NCBI RefSeq assembly: GCF_900102215.1
Contig: NZ_FNBG01000010.1
Location: forward strand, 62,001-126,000
DNA: 64,000 bases
Direction of reading: 5' to 3'
Source: Fontibacillus panacisegetis
GTDB taxonomy: Bacteria > Bacillota > Bacilli > Paenibacillales > Paenibacillaceae
Shown: positions 36,553 to 46,281 of the stretch, one piece after another
Position numbering within the stretch: the first letter of the stretch is position 1
Layout of the letters: each line of letters opens with the position of its first letter
The notes under the pieces: model-generated
The model's database searches: none
What the model was told of the DNA's origin: nothing
What the model saw: the letters and a program-made list of their open reading frames with translations, nothing else
Made by a program: the position numbers and the translations under genes

Positions 36553-37971
36553 CTACATTCCAAGATACTCTTTGATCCCTTTCGCAATTCCTTCAGCAAC
36601 ACTGTTCTGAAAGTCTTCGGTAAACAGCACAGCATCATCTTTACTATTACTTAAATATCCGCATTCAAGAAGGACAGCAGGCATTGTAGTTTCGCGGGTG
36701 ACATGGAGACTTTTGGTACGAACCTTGCGATCGCTAAGACCAGAGGATTGTACAAGATATTTATGCATCACATTTGCAAGAGCGAGGCTATCACTTTTCG
36801 TATAATAAGTCTCTACCCCACTAGCAGTAGCTGAACCGGCGTTCGCATGAATGGAAATAAAAATATCCGCATTTATACTATTTGCAAGCTTTGCTCGTTC
36901 CTGCAGCGTTGGATAAGTATCACTATCACGAGTCATCACAATCTCAATATTTGGTTCATTTTCAAGCAACTTTTCGACTTTTAATGCAACAGCCAGATTA
37001 AAATCCTTTTCCTTCTTCTTGGTAACACTGCTTGCACCTGGATCACTTCCACCATGCCCAGCATCAATAACTACCAATTTGTTGCCGTTACCAGAATTGT
37101 CATTCGAATCGGCATTCAAATCTACTATAATCAATCCGTCATTGTTATTAATTAAAGTGTAGTTTTTAGCATTGTTCATATCAATGACAACCCTGATAGT
37201 AGAAGGATTGTTATTAAAAAGCGCATAGCGAACTTTAGATACGTCAGGATAATCCGTCACATCAAAAAAGCCATTCATCGTGCTGTCCAGTGACTGGTTG
37301 CTCGAAAAAGCACTCGCGAACTGAGTATAAGGCAAATCAACTACGAGCCGATTTGGCTCTGACATTTTGAAAATATTAGGCTTCACGTTCTTGTCAACAG
37401 CGATCATTAATTGATTGTTATTGAAAGAAATCCCGGAAACATTGGCTAAATTCGCCGTATCATTTACATTCGAATCAGAACCAGAACCATCAGAACCACC
37501 ATTGTTATTTCCGGAACCATTGTCTGAACCAGAATCTGGCGAGGTCAAATATACCGTTTTCGACGTATTTTCCCAACCAACACTCAGACCCATTTGTTCG
37601 CTGACAAAACGAATTGGAACAATTACCGTATCCGTCATTAATTTTGGGGCTACAGGCAAACTAACCTTATTCCCGTTTACTGTTGCCGTGCTCTGATTCA
37701 CGACCAATTTCAATTCTGTATCGGACTGCTGTATGGTTACCGTGCGCGTCTTTGTATCCCAATCGACGTTAAAACCCAGCTCCTCTACGACGACACGAAT
37801 AGGAATCATTACATTTCCACTCATGTTCTGAACCTGTGCATTTTTAGACAATTCTAACGCTTTACCATCCAAATAAATGCCAGTGCCACCTCCGGCGGCA
37901 TGTCCAATTTGAGGGAATAAGAACATGACCATGACTAAAAACATAAAACCCATCCAACTACTTTTTTTCAT
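36553..37971 (-). CDS. N-acetylmuramoyl-L-alanine amidase with copper-amine-oxidase-like and AMIN domains (copy 1)
   Basis: This 472-residue secreted enzyme cuts the amide bond between muramic acid and the stem peptide of peptidoglycan. After a signal peptide come a copper-amine-oxidase N-terminal-like domain (about residues 30-145), a Gly/Ser/Asn linker (about 148-168), an AMIN domain (about 175-275) and an Amidase_3 domain (about 293-470). Zinc ligands are the His of VVIDAGHGG, the Glu of LQERAKLAN and the His of SIHANA; the catalytic Glu is in PAVLLECGYLSN. It is the first gene of a two-gene module with a GerMN lipoprotein. Confidence 0.92.
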   Translation of the reverse strand: MKKSSWMGFMFLVMVMFLFPQIGHAAGGGTGIYLDGKALELSKNAQVQNMSGNVMIPIRVVVEELGFNVDWDTKTRTVTIQQSDTELKLVVNQSTATVNGNKVSLPVAPKLMTDTVIVPIRFVSEQMGLSVGWENTSKTVYLTSPDSGSDNGSGNNNGGSDGSGSDSNVNDTANLANVSGISFNNNQLMIAVDKNVKPNIFKMSEPNRLVVDLPYTQFASAFSSNQSLDSTMNGFFDVTDYPDVSKVRYALFNNNPSTIRVVIDMNNAKNYTLINNNDGLIIVDLNADSNDNSGNGNKLVVIDAGHGGSDPGASSVTKKKEKDFNLAVALKVEKLLENEPNIEIVMTRDSDTYPTLQERAKLANSINADIFISIHANAGSATASGVETYYTKSDSLALANVMHKYLVQSSGLSDRKVRTKSLHVTRETTMPAVLLECGYLSNSKDDAVLFTEDFQNSVAEGIAKGIKEYLGM

Positions 37972-38134
37972 CCGTCACCCCTACCATCCTAGTATTTTGA
38001 ATCATGATATCCCGAAAAAAAAATAAGCCTATGGGCCATCATCAGACGACATATTAGACGTACAAATGCCTTAAAAGTTGCGATATTATGCCATTTTTCT
38101 TCTCATAAATTTCTACTTCATGAAAATTTACGAC

Positions 38135-38167
38135 AAAAAAAAGACCCTCGATTATTATTCGAGGATC
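38135..38167 (-). terminator. terminator between the two amidase-GerMN modules
   Basis: GACCCTCGA (38143-38151) and TCGAGGATC (38159-38167) pair with one G-T wobble. On the minus strand a run of eight T follows. It ends the first module. Confidence 0.85.
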
Positions 38168-38186
38168 ATTTACTTAGATCAACTAA

Positions 38187-38786
38187 TTATTTCTTAATAG
38201 GATGTTCCAGCTCGACATGTCCCATTAAAGTATCCACTTGTTGTCCATCTACAGTCAACTCGAGCTGCTTTACTTCGTCAAATTGGAACATCGTTTGTTT
38301 GAGGGCATCAATCGCCAGTGACTCACCACCGGCACCTAGTCTGGCTTCGTCCGGTAACGTTATATCCACAGTAACTTGACCATTTGAAAACGCAGCCGAT
38401 TTTAAAACAACTTTTTGCCATAATGATATTTTACCCTGCTCTGGTGTCTGAAGCGCCCCAAAAGCTTTTTCATATTTTTGGGATTCATCAACAAAAGTAA
38501 TTTGGCGTTCTGCCGATTGCAGCTCCATTAAGTCATTATCTGTAAAATAAACTTTTATAGATTGTTTAATCTCATCAGGAACAGCATTATCTTTGTTAGT
38601 ATCATCGGTAGCATCTACCGTTTGATTACTGTCCGTTCCTGTATCAGGTGCTGCTGTCACTGGATTTTGAACTACCTGGTCTGGAGACTCATTTGAGCCA
38701 TTTGGAGCGGCTTGCGGCTTCTGACCGCACCCGGCAATAATGACAACAAGCAGCAATAACAATCCTGCAATCCATTTTCTATTCAT
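38187..38786 (-). CDS. GerMN-domain lipoprotein (copy 2)
   Basis: This 199-residue lipoprotein (lipobox VIIAGCG) has an Asp/Asn-rich linker and a GerMN domain (about residues 80-195). It shares VTVDITLPDEARLGAGGE and VDGQQVDTLMGHVELEHP with the copy at 35879. It follows its amidase gene after 40 bases and is closed by a terminator. Confidence 0.85.
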   Translation of the reverse strand: MNRKWIAGLLLLLVVIIAGCGQKPQAAPNGSNESPDQVVQNPVTAAPDTGTDSNQTVDATDDTNKDNAVPDEIKQSIKVYFTDNDLMELQSAERQITFVDESQKYEKAFGALQTPEQGKISLWQKVVLKSAAFSNGQVTVDITLPDEARLGAGGESLAIDALKQTMFQFDEVKQLELTVDGQQVDTLMGHVELEHPIKK

Positions 38787-38826
38787 TGAACTTCCCCCTA
38801 TAGCAGCTAGGTTATGATGCTGACTT

Positions 38827-40305
38827 TTATAGACCTAGATACTCCTTAATTCCTGCGACAATTCCTTCAGCTACACGCTGCTGGAATTCTTCCGTATACA
38901 TTAGAGTTTCATCACCAGTGTTGCTGAGATATCCAGCTTCCAAGAGTACCGCCGGCATCACCGTTTCTCTCGTAACATGCAAGCTGCTGTAGCGAACTTT
39001 GCGGTCATTTAATCCGGTTGCTGCAACTAAATGCTTATGCATCACATTCGCGAACGGAATGCTCTCGTCTCTTGAATAGTATGTCTCGGACCCGGTAGGG
39101 TTATTGCCTGTTTTTATAGTATCCAGACTGTTTCCATGAATGGAGACAAATAGATCTGCTGCCAGATCATTCGCTACTTTGACACGATCCTGCAATGACA
39201 TTGTAACATCCGTCGTTCGTGTAAGTACAAAATCAATCGATGGATCCTGTTTCAGTATGGTCTCAACTTTGAGAGCTACACCTAGTGTAAAATCCTTCTC
39301 TTGTTTCTTAGTTACCCCGATCGCGCCCGGTTGACTCCCGCCATGACCCGCATCAATGACGACAAGCTTTCTGCCTGTGTCTCTTTTCTCCTCCAAGTCG
39401 ATAAATACCTGACCTTCACCGGAATTCGTAACCGAATAGAGGCTATCTTGATTCAGAACCATTACAACACGAATAGTTGAAGGTGAATTACTAAAAAGAG
39501 AATAGCGAATCCCTGAGATTTTGGTATCGTCAGTTATAGAAAATTCACCTTTGGATTGATCATCTAATGAGAGTGTATTCCTGAAGTTATCAGAAAAAGC
39601 AGCCTGAGGAATATCAACTACGATTCTAGAAGGTGCTGTCAAAGTAAATACCTGCGGTTCAATGTTGCCAGTAGCCGAGATAACTAGTCTGTTGTCGCTA
39701 TAGCTCATTCCTTCTATTTGAGCCAAATTAACATTAGTCCCATTAGGAGCATTGTTTGTATTTGGTGTTATTGACTCACTCTGCTCCGGTTGATTGACTA
39801 CTGTAATTACCTCCGTTGTAGATCCCGGGCTGGAGCTGGTGCCACCGTTAATTATCTCACCGTCTGTTCCTCCATCAGGGCTATACAAATATGCCGATTT
39901 ATCAGCATTATCCCAGCTTACCTTCAGCCCCATCTGCTCCCCAACAAACCGCAGAGGAACCATCGTCGTATTGTTTTGTAGAAAAGGTGCAGTTGAAAGA
40001 GTAACTTTGCTGGAATCTACTACTGCCTGATCACTATTTACAACCAGCTTGAGTGATGTTTTATTTTGCGAAATAGTGACAGATCCCGTCTTTTGCTCCC
40101 ATTTCACATCATACCCAAGCCCTTCGGCAATGACCCGTAGCGGAACCATGACATTACCTTTCACATTGTCGGCCGCTGCATTGTCAGGCTGCTGCAATTC
40201 CACACTATCCAAATAAATATGTGTCGTCGATGGCGCAGCACTGCCCATCACAGGAAATGCAAGGAGAAAAAACATAAACAACATGAATGATCCAATTTTT
40301 TTCAC
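38827..40305 (-). CDS. N-acetylmuramoyl-L-alanine amidase with copper-amine-oxidase-like and AMIN domains (copy 2)
   Basis: This 492-residue paralogue of the amidase at 36553 has the same domain order. Its zinc residues are in VVIDAGHGGSQPG, LQDRVKVAN and SIHGNS, and the catalytic Glu is in PAVLLEAGYLSN. Note the Asp in place of Glu in the second motif (LQDR). A GTG at 40305 after GGTAGGG gives the normal signal peptide start VKKIGSFML; an ATG at 40326 would add seven residues without a ribosome binding site. Confidence 0.9.
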   Translation of the reverse strand: MKKIGSFMLFMFFLLAFPVMGSAAPSTTHIYLDSVELQQPDNAAADNVKGNVMVPLRVIAEGLGYDVKWEQKTGSVTISQNKTSLKLVVNSDQAVVDSSKVTLSTAPFLQNNTTMVPLRFVGEQMGLKVSWDNADKSAYLYSPDGGTDGEIINGGTSSSPGSTTEVITVVNQPEQSESITPNTNNAPNGTNVNLAQIEGMSYSDNRLVISATGNIEPQVFTLTAPSRIVVDIPQAAFSDNFRNTLSLDDQSKGEFSITDDTKISGIRYSLFSNSPSTIRVVMVLNQDSLYSVTNSGEGQVFIDLEEKRDTGRKLVVIDAGHGGSQPGAIGVTKKQEKDFTLGVALKVETILKQDPSIDFVLTRTTDVTMSLQDRVKVANDLAADLFVSIHGNSLDTIKTGNNPTGSETYYSRDESIPFANVMHKHLVAATGLNDRKVRYSSLHVTRETVMPAVLLEAGYLSNTGDETLMYTEEFQQRVAEGIVAGIKEYLGL

Positions 40306-40499
40306 TTGTATCCCTACCTCTACCATAGGTTGCTAATTACTTCCATAGTATCAGATTATAGCCCTTTCTGATAGACATATATTTTCATAGAGAGACAAGT
40401 TCAGACAAAAAAGCGGATTAATAAAGAAAATCTCTTATTTAAAAGCCAGATTTTTGAACTCGAAGAGCTCCATCATATCCAGGCTCCCTCTAAAAAATG

Positions 40500-40539
40500 C
40501 AAAAAAAGCCCTGGTAAACTTATTCAGTCTATCAGGGCT
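40500..40539 (-). terminator. terminator of leuCD
   Basis: AAGCCCTG and CAGGGCTT form the stem (40505-40539), and a T run follows on the minus strand. It is 17 bases after the leuD stop. Confidence 0.85.
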
Positions 40540-40556
40540 TACTTCTAAAATAGGTA

Positions 40557-41147
40557 TTAGGCAAATTTCTTTTTCTCGTAAGCGGCGATGAGATCTTCAT
40601 GTTGAAGAGTAAGACCGATGTCGTCCAAACCTTGGAGCAAGAACTGACGGCGGTGCTCATCGAGATCAAATGCAATGTTCAGGCCATAATTGTCAGTGAC
40701 CGTCTTATTCTCAAGATCAACCGTCAACTGGTATCCATCATTGTGAGCAGTACGTTGGAATAGATCCTCAACTTGCTCTTCAGACAGTTTGATTGGCAGA
40801 ATACCGTTCTTGAAGCAGTTATTATAGAAAATATCTGCAAAAGACGGAGCGATTACACAGCGGAACCCATAGTCAAGGATCGCCCAAGGCGCATGTTCAC
40901 GAGATGAACCACAACCGAAGTTAACGCGTGAGATCAATACAGATGCATCTTCATAGCGTGGCTTGTTAAGTTCAAACTCCGGATTTACATTTCCTTCTGT
41001 ATCAAAACGCCATTCATAGAACAGAAATTGTCCAAATCCTGTACGTTCAATGCGTTTCAAAAATTGTTTTGGAATAATTGCGTCAGTATCGACATTTACA
41101 CGATCGACTGGACCAACAACACCCGTTAGTTTTTTAAATGCTTCCAT
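40557..41147 (-). CDS. leuD: 3-isopropylmalate dehydratase small subunit
   Basis: This 196-residue small subunit of isopropylmalate isomerase works with LeuC in leucine synthesis. The N-terminal [13 protein letters not shown] and the [15 protein letters not shown] swivel loop are typical. It follows leuC after 25 bases. AGGAGA precedes the ATG. Confidence 0.95.
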   Translation of the reverse strand: MEAFKKLTGVVGPVDRVNVDTDAIIPKQFLKRIERTGFGQFLFYEWRFDTEGNVNPEFELNKPRYEDASVLISRVNFGCGSSREHAPWAILDYGFRCVIAPSFADIFYNNCFKNGILPIKLSEEQVEDLFQRTAHNDGYQLTVDLENKTVTDNYGLNIAFDLDEHRRQFLLQGLDDIGLTLQHEDLIAAYEKKKFA

Positions 41148-41172
41148 GGATCATTTCTCCTCTCAGGCTTGA

Positions 41173-42585
41173 TTAGCTTACGATATCCCATTCACGAACA
41201 TCGACGAAACGGCCTTTAATCGCTGCCGCTGCCGCCATAGCTGGAGATACTAGATGAGTTCTACCGCCGCGGCCTTGACGACCTTCGAAGTTACGGTTTG
41301 AAGTAGATGCGCAACGTTGACCTGGTTCGAGAACGTCAGGGTTCATCGCAAGGCACATACTGCAGCCTGCTTCGCGCCATTCAAAACCTGCTTCAACAAA
41401 GATTTTGTCGAGGCCTTCTTCTTCAGCCTGGATTTTAACACGGCCTGAGCCAGGTACTACTATAGCAGTAACCTTATCTGAAACCTTGTAGCCTTTAGCA
41501 ATTTCTGCCGCTGCTCTCAAGTCTTCAATACGTCCATTAGTACAGGAACCGATAAACACATAATCGATTGCGATGTCAGTCATCGGAGTACCAGGGGCCA
41601 GACCCATATATTCAAGTGCTTTTTCAGCTGCTTTACGTTCGTTATCAGATTCAAAATCCGCAGGATTAGGAACGTTCGCATTAATGTTAGTACCCATTCC
41701 CGGGCTTGTTCCCCAAGTTACTTGTGGGATCAACGCATCAACGTCGAAGTCTACTACACGATCAAATTCAGCGCCCTCGTCAGTTGTGAGATTCTTCCAT
41801 TCAGCAACAGCTTGCTCGAATGCTTCACCTTGAGGTGCATGCTGACGACCCTTCAAATAATTAAAAGTAGTTTCGTCAGGAGCGATCAGACCAGCTCTTG
41901 CACCAGCTTCGATGGACATGTTGCAGACCGTCATACGTTCTTCCATTGTAAGCTCGCGAATGGCTTCGCCAGTGTACTCAATAACATAACCTGTAGCAAA
42001 GTCAGTGCCGTATTGAGCAATTACGCCCAAAATCAAGTCTTTTGCAGTAACGCCTGGTTTGCGTTTACCAACGAAACGAACTTCCAAAGTTTTAGCTTTA
42101 GCTTGCTGCAAGCATTGAGTTGCCATTACATGCTCTACTTCACTAGTACCGATACCGAATGCAAGCGCACCAAATGCCCCATGAGTAGACGTATGGCTGT
42201 CACCACAAACGATCGTTTTACCCGGATGAGTAAGACCCAGCTCAGGACCCATAACGTGTACTACGCCTTGATCAATCGTATCGAGGTCATAAAGAGTAAC
42301 ACCAAAATCGCGGCAGTTTTGAGACAAGGTGTCAATTTGCTGCTTGGAAATAGGATCTTTAATGTTGAAGCGATCCTTTGTCGGTACGTTGTGATCCATT
42401 GTCGCAAAAGTAAGCTCAGGGCGGCGTACTTTACGTCCGCTGAGTCTCAAGCCTTCAAATGCTTGCGGTGAAGTTACCTCGTGTACAAGATGCAAATCGA
42501 TATACAGAATACTTGGCTTGCCCTCTTCTTGATAAATAACGTGATTGTCCCAGATTTTTTCATACATTGTCTTTTTAGTAGTCAT
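41173..42585 (-). CDS. leuC: 3-isopropylmalate dehydratase large subunit
   Basis: This 470-residue aconitase-family protein carries the 4Fe-4S cluster: one Cys in [14 protein letters not shown] and two in [11 protein letters not shown]. It isomerises 2-isopropylmalate to 3-isopropylmalate. GGGGGGAA lies eight bases before the ATG at 42585; an in-frame TTG at 42612 is unlikely. leuA and leuB are not in the window. No T-box leader is seen upstream. Confidence 0.95.
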   Translation of the reverse strand: MTTKKTMYEKIWDNHVIYQEEGKPSILYIDLHLVHEVTSPQAFEGLRLSGRKVRRPELTFATMDHNVPTKDRFNIKDPISKQQIDTLSQNCRDFGVTLYDLDTIDQGVVHVMGPELGLTHPGKTIVCGDSHTSTHGAFGALAFGIGTSEVEHVMATQCLQQAKAKTLEVRFVGKRKPGVTAKDLILGVIAQYGTDFATGYVIEYTGEAIRELTMEERMTVCNMSIEAGARAGLIAPDETTFNYLKGRQHAPQGEAFEQAVAEWKNLTTDEGAEFDRVVDFDVDALIPQVTWGTSPGMGTNINANVPNPADFESDNERKAAEKALEYMGLAPGTPMTDIAIDYVFIGSCTNGRIEDLRAAAEIAKGYKVSDKVTAIVVPGSGRVKIQAEEEGLDKIFVEAGFEWREAGCSMCLAMNPDVLEPGQRCASTSNRNFEGRQGRGGRTHLVSPAMAAAAAIKGRFVDVREWDIVS

Positions 42586-42781
42586 CAGAATTCCCCCCAA
42601 ACAAGGATTCAACTTTAACGAATTGTGATCTGGTAGTGGAGCATGCTAGATTTACTATCACCTGTCACTTAACCAGTACGCTAACTACAACTCGTATGCT
42701 GAAACTAATATATCATTTTCGACTTCATTGTTCCAAGATATAATATCTATAAAAGCGATAGGTTGAAACTATAAGTCAAAA

Positions 42782-42807
42782 GAAAAAGCCATAATAATAT
42801 TATGGCT
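42782..42807 (-). terminator. terminator overlapping the stop of the zinc-ribbon-like gene
   Basis: AGCCATAAT (42787-42795) and ATTATGGCT (42799-42807) form the stem, with a T run after it on the minus strand. The gene's TAA stop (42802-42800) lies inside the stem. Confidence 0.75.
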
Positions 42808-43036
42808 GCCACTTATGATTGCAGTTTCTACATTTATTTACCGGCTTCTTCATAAAGCTAAAAACAGAAATAATGATTGGTACAAAGGCTGCAATGAATA
42901 GCGGCCAGTATATAAGCAGACCAACCCATAACAGACATGCTGCAATCGCCAACCATAACAAGAAATAGTATAGCTTGTTTCTGGAAACAACTTCATTCGA
43001 GCTGCATTTCGGACAAGACTCCCATTTATCACTCAT
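42800..43036 (-). CDS. small two-span membrane protein with CXXC pairs at both ends
   Basis: This 78-residue protein starts MSDKWESCPKCSSNEV, then has a hydrophobic stretch of about 40 residues (two spans, about 25-62), and ends NKCRNCNHKW. The two CXXC pairs would face the same side of the membrane and could complete one zinc site. I do not recognise the family. It follows the signal peptidase gene after 43 bases, and GGGGAAAG precedes the ATG. Confidence 0.7.
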   Translation of the reverse strand: MSDKWESCPKCSSNEVVSRNKLYYFLLWLAIAACLLWVGLLIYWPLFIAAFVPIIISVFSFMKKPVNKCRNCNHKWQP

Positions 43037-43079
43037 ACTACTTTCCCCTTTGTATTTTATGTAAGAGCTCTGTATTTCT

Positions 43080-43640
43080 TTAAAACGAGTCGATTCCCAT
43101 TACATGATCTTGCGGTACTGGCCCAATACTACGACTGTCATTACTGTGGTTACGATTATCACCCATCACAAAGACATGACCCTCAGGAATTTCCCATACC
43201 TGATCCGTACCTGTCACCATAGGCTCTTTGATATAAGGTTCGTTAAGCTGCTCTCCATTACGATAAACATTACCGTTCTTCACTTCAATTGTATCTCCGG
43301 GCAGGCCAATTACTCTTTTTACATAAAAAATTTCTTCGTCACCCTTACCTGAAAACAGATTAATGATCGGATGCTCCATAAAATCATCCATTAAGCTGCG
43401 GTCTCGTTCAACCCGGCTGTCAATAATAACAATATCTCCGTAATCAGGGAGTTTGTCCAATGTATGATTTATCTTCCATGCATATATCCGTTGCGTGTCA
43501 TTTAAAGTAGGCTCCATCGAATACCCGTCAACCTTATATGGCTGAATTATAAAGATACCGATTACCATACTAAGTACAAAACCGATGATGATAGCGACGC
43601 TCCAGCTTTGAATCTCTTTTAAAATCTTTTTCAAGTCCAT
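43080..43640 (-). CDS. lepB: signal peptidase I
   Basis: This 186-residue type I signal peptidase has one N-terminal span (about residues 14-32). The nucleophile Ser41 is in GYSMEPT, the general-base Lys108 in YVKRVIGLPGD, and box E is GDNRNHSNDSRSIGPV. It cleaves signal peptides outside the membrane. The C-terminus stops at HVMGIDSF, a few residues earlier than the usual final strand of Sip proteins. GGAGG precedes the ATG. Confidence 0.93.
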   Translation of the reverse strand: MDLKKILKEIQSWSVAIIIGFVLSMVIGIFIIQPYKVDGYSMEPTLNDTQRIYAWKINHTLDKLPDYGDIVIIDSRVERDRSLMDDFMEHPIINLFSGKGDEEIFYVKRVIGLPGDTIEVKNGNVYRNGEQLNEPYIKEPMVTGTDQVWEIPEGHVFVMGDNRNHSNDSRSIGPVPQDHVMGIDSF

Positions 43641-43703
43641 ACCTCCACTTTATATCATTTGGTTCTATTATACATAGAATCTTTCTCACTTCTCAAATAT
43701 AGG

Positions 43704-43720
43704 AATAGTATAATACTATT
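43704..43720. promoter_or_regulatory. inverted repeat upstream of lysR, candidate operator
   Basis: AATAGTAT and ATACTATT form a perfect 8-bp inverted repeat around one base, 38 bases before the lysR gene at 43759. It may be an autoregulatory site. Confidence 0.4.
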
Positions 43721-43758
43721 GTGTTATTCGCATAATAAAAACTGATAGAGGTGATACC

Positions 43759-44667
43759 ATGGAACTTAGACAGCTTCAATATACACTTCAAATTGCTGAA
43801 GAGCGTAATTTCTCACGCGCTGCTGATAAACTGCATATCGCCCAACCTTCTCTAAGCCAACAATTATCCAAGCTGGAGCAGGAACTTGGTGTCAAGCTGT
43901 TTCAACGCAACACAAGCACAGTCGAATTAACCTATGCTGGAGCCAGCTTTATTGAACACGCGCAAAAAATAATGGATGCCGTTGAGCAGCTTCGTCAAGA
44001 GATGGATGACATCTCACAGCTCCGAGCTGGACGTGTCGTAGTTGGCAGTATGCCGATCACAGGTTCACATTTGCTTCCTTATGTACTTCCGGCCTTTAAG
44101 GCAACATATCCCGAAATTCAGGTAAACCTCTTGGAGGATACTTCTCTGAACCTGGAGAAACTAACCGCTGGCGGGGGAACTGATCTCAGCCTCCTCTCCC
44201 TTCCTTTACAGGAGCCATCGCTTACCTTTGAGCCAATTGGCGAGGAAGTTATTGATCTTGCCGTACCGCCGGAACATCCTTTAGCCAAGCTGAACCATCA
44301 CAAAAATGGCGTATCTATAGACATGCTAAAGGACGAACCGTTCATTGTACTTAAAAAAGGACAAGGCTTCCGAACGATGACGATAGATTTGTGCAAAAGC
44401 GCTGGTTTCGAGCCAAATGTCGTTTTTGAGAGCAACAATATCGAAACCGTCCAATCGCTCGTAGCCGCCGGTATGGGTATCACATTTGTTCCAAGATTCA
44501 TTGCCAGAGCCAAACGGAGCGAGTTGATTCCTGTATATGTTCCATTAGCTGATCCGGCACCTAGCCGGACGCTGGTCATCGCTTATCGCAAAGGCCGTTA
44601 CTTGTCAAAAGCAGCCGAAGCTTTTATTGAGACGTTCAAAGAAGTACTTACTCATCGTATAAACTAA
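43759..44667 (+). CDS. LysR-family transcriptional regulator
   Basis: This 302-residue protein has the LysR helix-turn-helix at residues 3-62 (FSRAADKLHIAQPSLSQQLSKLEQELGVKLF) and an effector domain from about residue 90 (RVVVGSMPITGSHLLPYVLPAF). It resembles the CcpC/CysL/CitR-like group. AGAGGTGA precedes the ATG. It is convergent with the amidase-like gene at 44670, with only two bases between the stops, and divergent from lepB. The target is unknown. Confidence 0.9.
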   Translation: MELRQLQYTLQIAEERNFSRAADKLHIAQPSLSQQLSKLEQELGVKLFQRNTSTVELTYAGASFIEHAQKIMDAVEQLRQEMDDISQLRAGRVVVGSMPITGSHLLPYVLPAFKATYPEIQVNLLEDTSLNLEKLTAGGGTDLSLLSLPLQEPSLTFEPIGEEVIDLAVPPEHPLAKLNHHKNGVSIDMLKDEPFIVLKKGQGFRTMTIDLCKSAGFEPNVVFESNNIETVQSLVAAGMGITFVPRFIARAKRSELIPVYVPLADPAPSRTLVIAYRKGRYLSKAAEAFIETFKEVLTHRIN

Positions 44668-44669
44668 TT

Positions 44670-45488
44670 TTATAGCTTATATAAATGCGGTCTACGATCA
44701 TCAAATACAGGAATTTTCGATCTAACTTGGTCAACCAGTGACAGATTAATGCTTCCGGTAACAATCTCTTCATCTTCGCCGCCTTCGGCAACAATTTCAC
44801 CCCAAGGATCGATGATCATGGAGTGACCGAAGAAGGAATCTTTACCGCTAGCCCCCGTTCGATTGCAGGCGACTACATACATTTGATTTTCAATGGCTCT
44901 TGCCATAAGTAGTGTCCGCCAGTGATGCAGACGGGGATGCGGCCATTCCGCAGACACAAACAGTACCTTCGCCCCTAGTAATGACAAGCTTCTCGCCAGC
45001 TCTGGAAAGCGGATATCATAACATATTGAGGCTCCAGCCAAAACTCCGTCTAATTCAAAGCTGACAATTTGATCCCCGGAAGTTAAATGCTTCTCTTCCT
45101 CCATCAAGCGGAAAAGATGGATCTTGGAGTATGAAGCTGCTTCCTCCCCTGAGGCAGAGAAGATTCTCATCGTATTAAAAACTCCAGCATCTCTTTTTTC
45201 AGCGATTGACCCTGCAACTACATGAATGCCATGACTTTTCGCAAATTCAGCAATCCATTCCCGACTTTCCTCACCGTTCGGATCAGCAATTTCATGGATG
45301 ATGTCCAGCGCATAACCTGTGTTCCACATTTCGGGCAGTATGATAACATCAGGTTTAACTTCACTTGATGCTGCGATCTCCATTTGATTCTTTAAATAGT
45401 CCCTGTTGCGGGAAGGGTCACCTAATGTGATATCAGTCTGTATAAGTGCAATCTGCCATGTTTTTGCCTGTTCGGTCATGTTCATCAT
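44670..45488 (-). CDS. carbon-nitrogen hydrolase, MtnU/omega-amidase-like
   Basis: This 272-residue nitrilase-superfamily enzyme has the full triad: Glu in LPEMWNTGY, Lys in YSKIHLF and Cys in ICYDIRFPE. In B. subtilis the related mtnU lies next to mtnE in the methionine-salvage cluster and is thought to deamidate 2-oxo acid amides. The same neighbourhood holds here, because the broken mtnE is directly upstream and divergent. AGGAGA precedes the start. Confidence 0.85.
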   Translation of the reverse strand: MMNMTEQAKTWQIALIQTDITLGDPSRNRDYLKNQMEIAASSEVKPDVIILPEMWNTGYALDIIHEIADPNGEESREWIAEFAKSHGIHVVAGSIAEKRDAGVFNTMRIFSASGEEAASYSKIHLFRLMEEEKHLTSGDQIVSFELDGVLAGASICYDIRFPELARSLSLLGAKVLFVSAEWPHPRLHHWRTLLMARAIENQMYVVACNRTGASGKDSFFGHSMIIDPWGEIVAEGGEDEEIVTGSINLSLVDQVRSKIPVFDDRRPHLYKL

Positions 45489-45660
45489 CCTCTCCTTATT
45501 ATCCGATCTAATCTGAATACATCATAATGGCCTCTTTCAGGCTACGCAAGACAAGGAAACGTTATTTCGAGTCACCCTCAAATACCGTCTATACAGCTCG
45601 GATAAATCGTGATAAATTTAATTTAACATATTTTTTTGACTGGAGTGTGAACATAAATCT

Positions 45661-46227
45661 ATGAAATCCAACATCCCAGACCCGGAAAAATCCCCTTTTA
45701 CTATAGAAGCTGCTGATATTATGCACAAGCTTCCCAAGCAGTTTTTTGCAACACTGGTCCAGAATGTGAACCGTGAAATTACGGCCGGCGCAGGATGGCG
45801 TGTCGGATTCGCTCTCGGTAACGAAAAGATCATCTCTCTCATTAATCAGCTTCAAGATCATATATACGTCAGCCTGTTTGGTGCAATACAAGAAGCGGCT
45901 AAGATCGCTTTAACAGCATCTCAACAAAATGTAGCTGATCTCGTCTCCCTCTATGAAAATAGAAGGAATACGCTTTTTAACGCACTAAATGAAATTGGCT
46001 GGGAAGCTGCAAAACCAAGCGGGTCTTTCTTTGCATGGCTACCTGTCCCAAAGCCATGGGATTCGGCCGCATTCGCTCAAAAGCTGCTTGAAGAAGCCAA
46101 AGTTGCGGTTGCTCCTGGCATAGGATTCGGCCAACATGGTGAAGGTTATGTAAGAGTTGGACTGCTTAGTGATCCCGAACGACTCAAGGAAGCCGTTATG
46201 CGGATCGGCAAGCTTGGATTATTTTAA
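45661..46227 (+). pseudogene. mtnE: mtnE-like aminotransferase with large in-frame internal deletion
   Basis: The 188-residue product joins the N-terminus of an MtnE-type PLP aminotransferase (AADIMHKLPKQFFATLVQNVN) directly to the C-terminal part that normally follows the PLP lysine (GWRVGFALGNEKIISLINQLQDH to the end). The join is near residue 44 (about base 45790). Roughly half of the usual length of nearly 400 residues is missing, including the cofactor-binding core and catalytic Lys (normally SKTYNMAGWRVGF). The protein cannot work as an aminotransferase. The frame is intact, so the deletion is probably recent or tolerated. Confidence 0.85.
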
Positions 46228-46246
46228 CTATGTAAACCATTTTCTT

Positions 46247-46275
46247 TTGCAAACCCAATGCGTGCATGTTATTCT
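46247..46275 (+). promoter_or_regulatory. sigma-A promoter of the proBAC leader
   Basis: TTGCAA (46247-46252) and TATTCT (46270-46275) are 17 bases apart. They lie just upstream of the T-box leader, so transcription should start near 46282. Confidence 0.55.
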
Positions 46276-46281
46276 AACAGT

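Noticed and set aside
41722..42471. A 249-codon open frame antisense to leuC
   Set aside because: leuC is a clear gene with all motifs; the antisense product has no family pattern and no ribosome binding site.
45489..45660. SAM riboswitch in front of the mtn genes
   Set aside because: None of the conserved S-box core sequences was seen here or between proC and mtnB.
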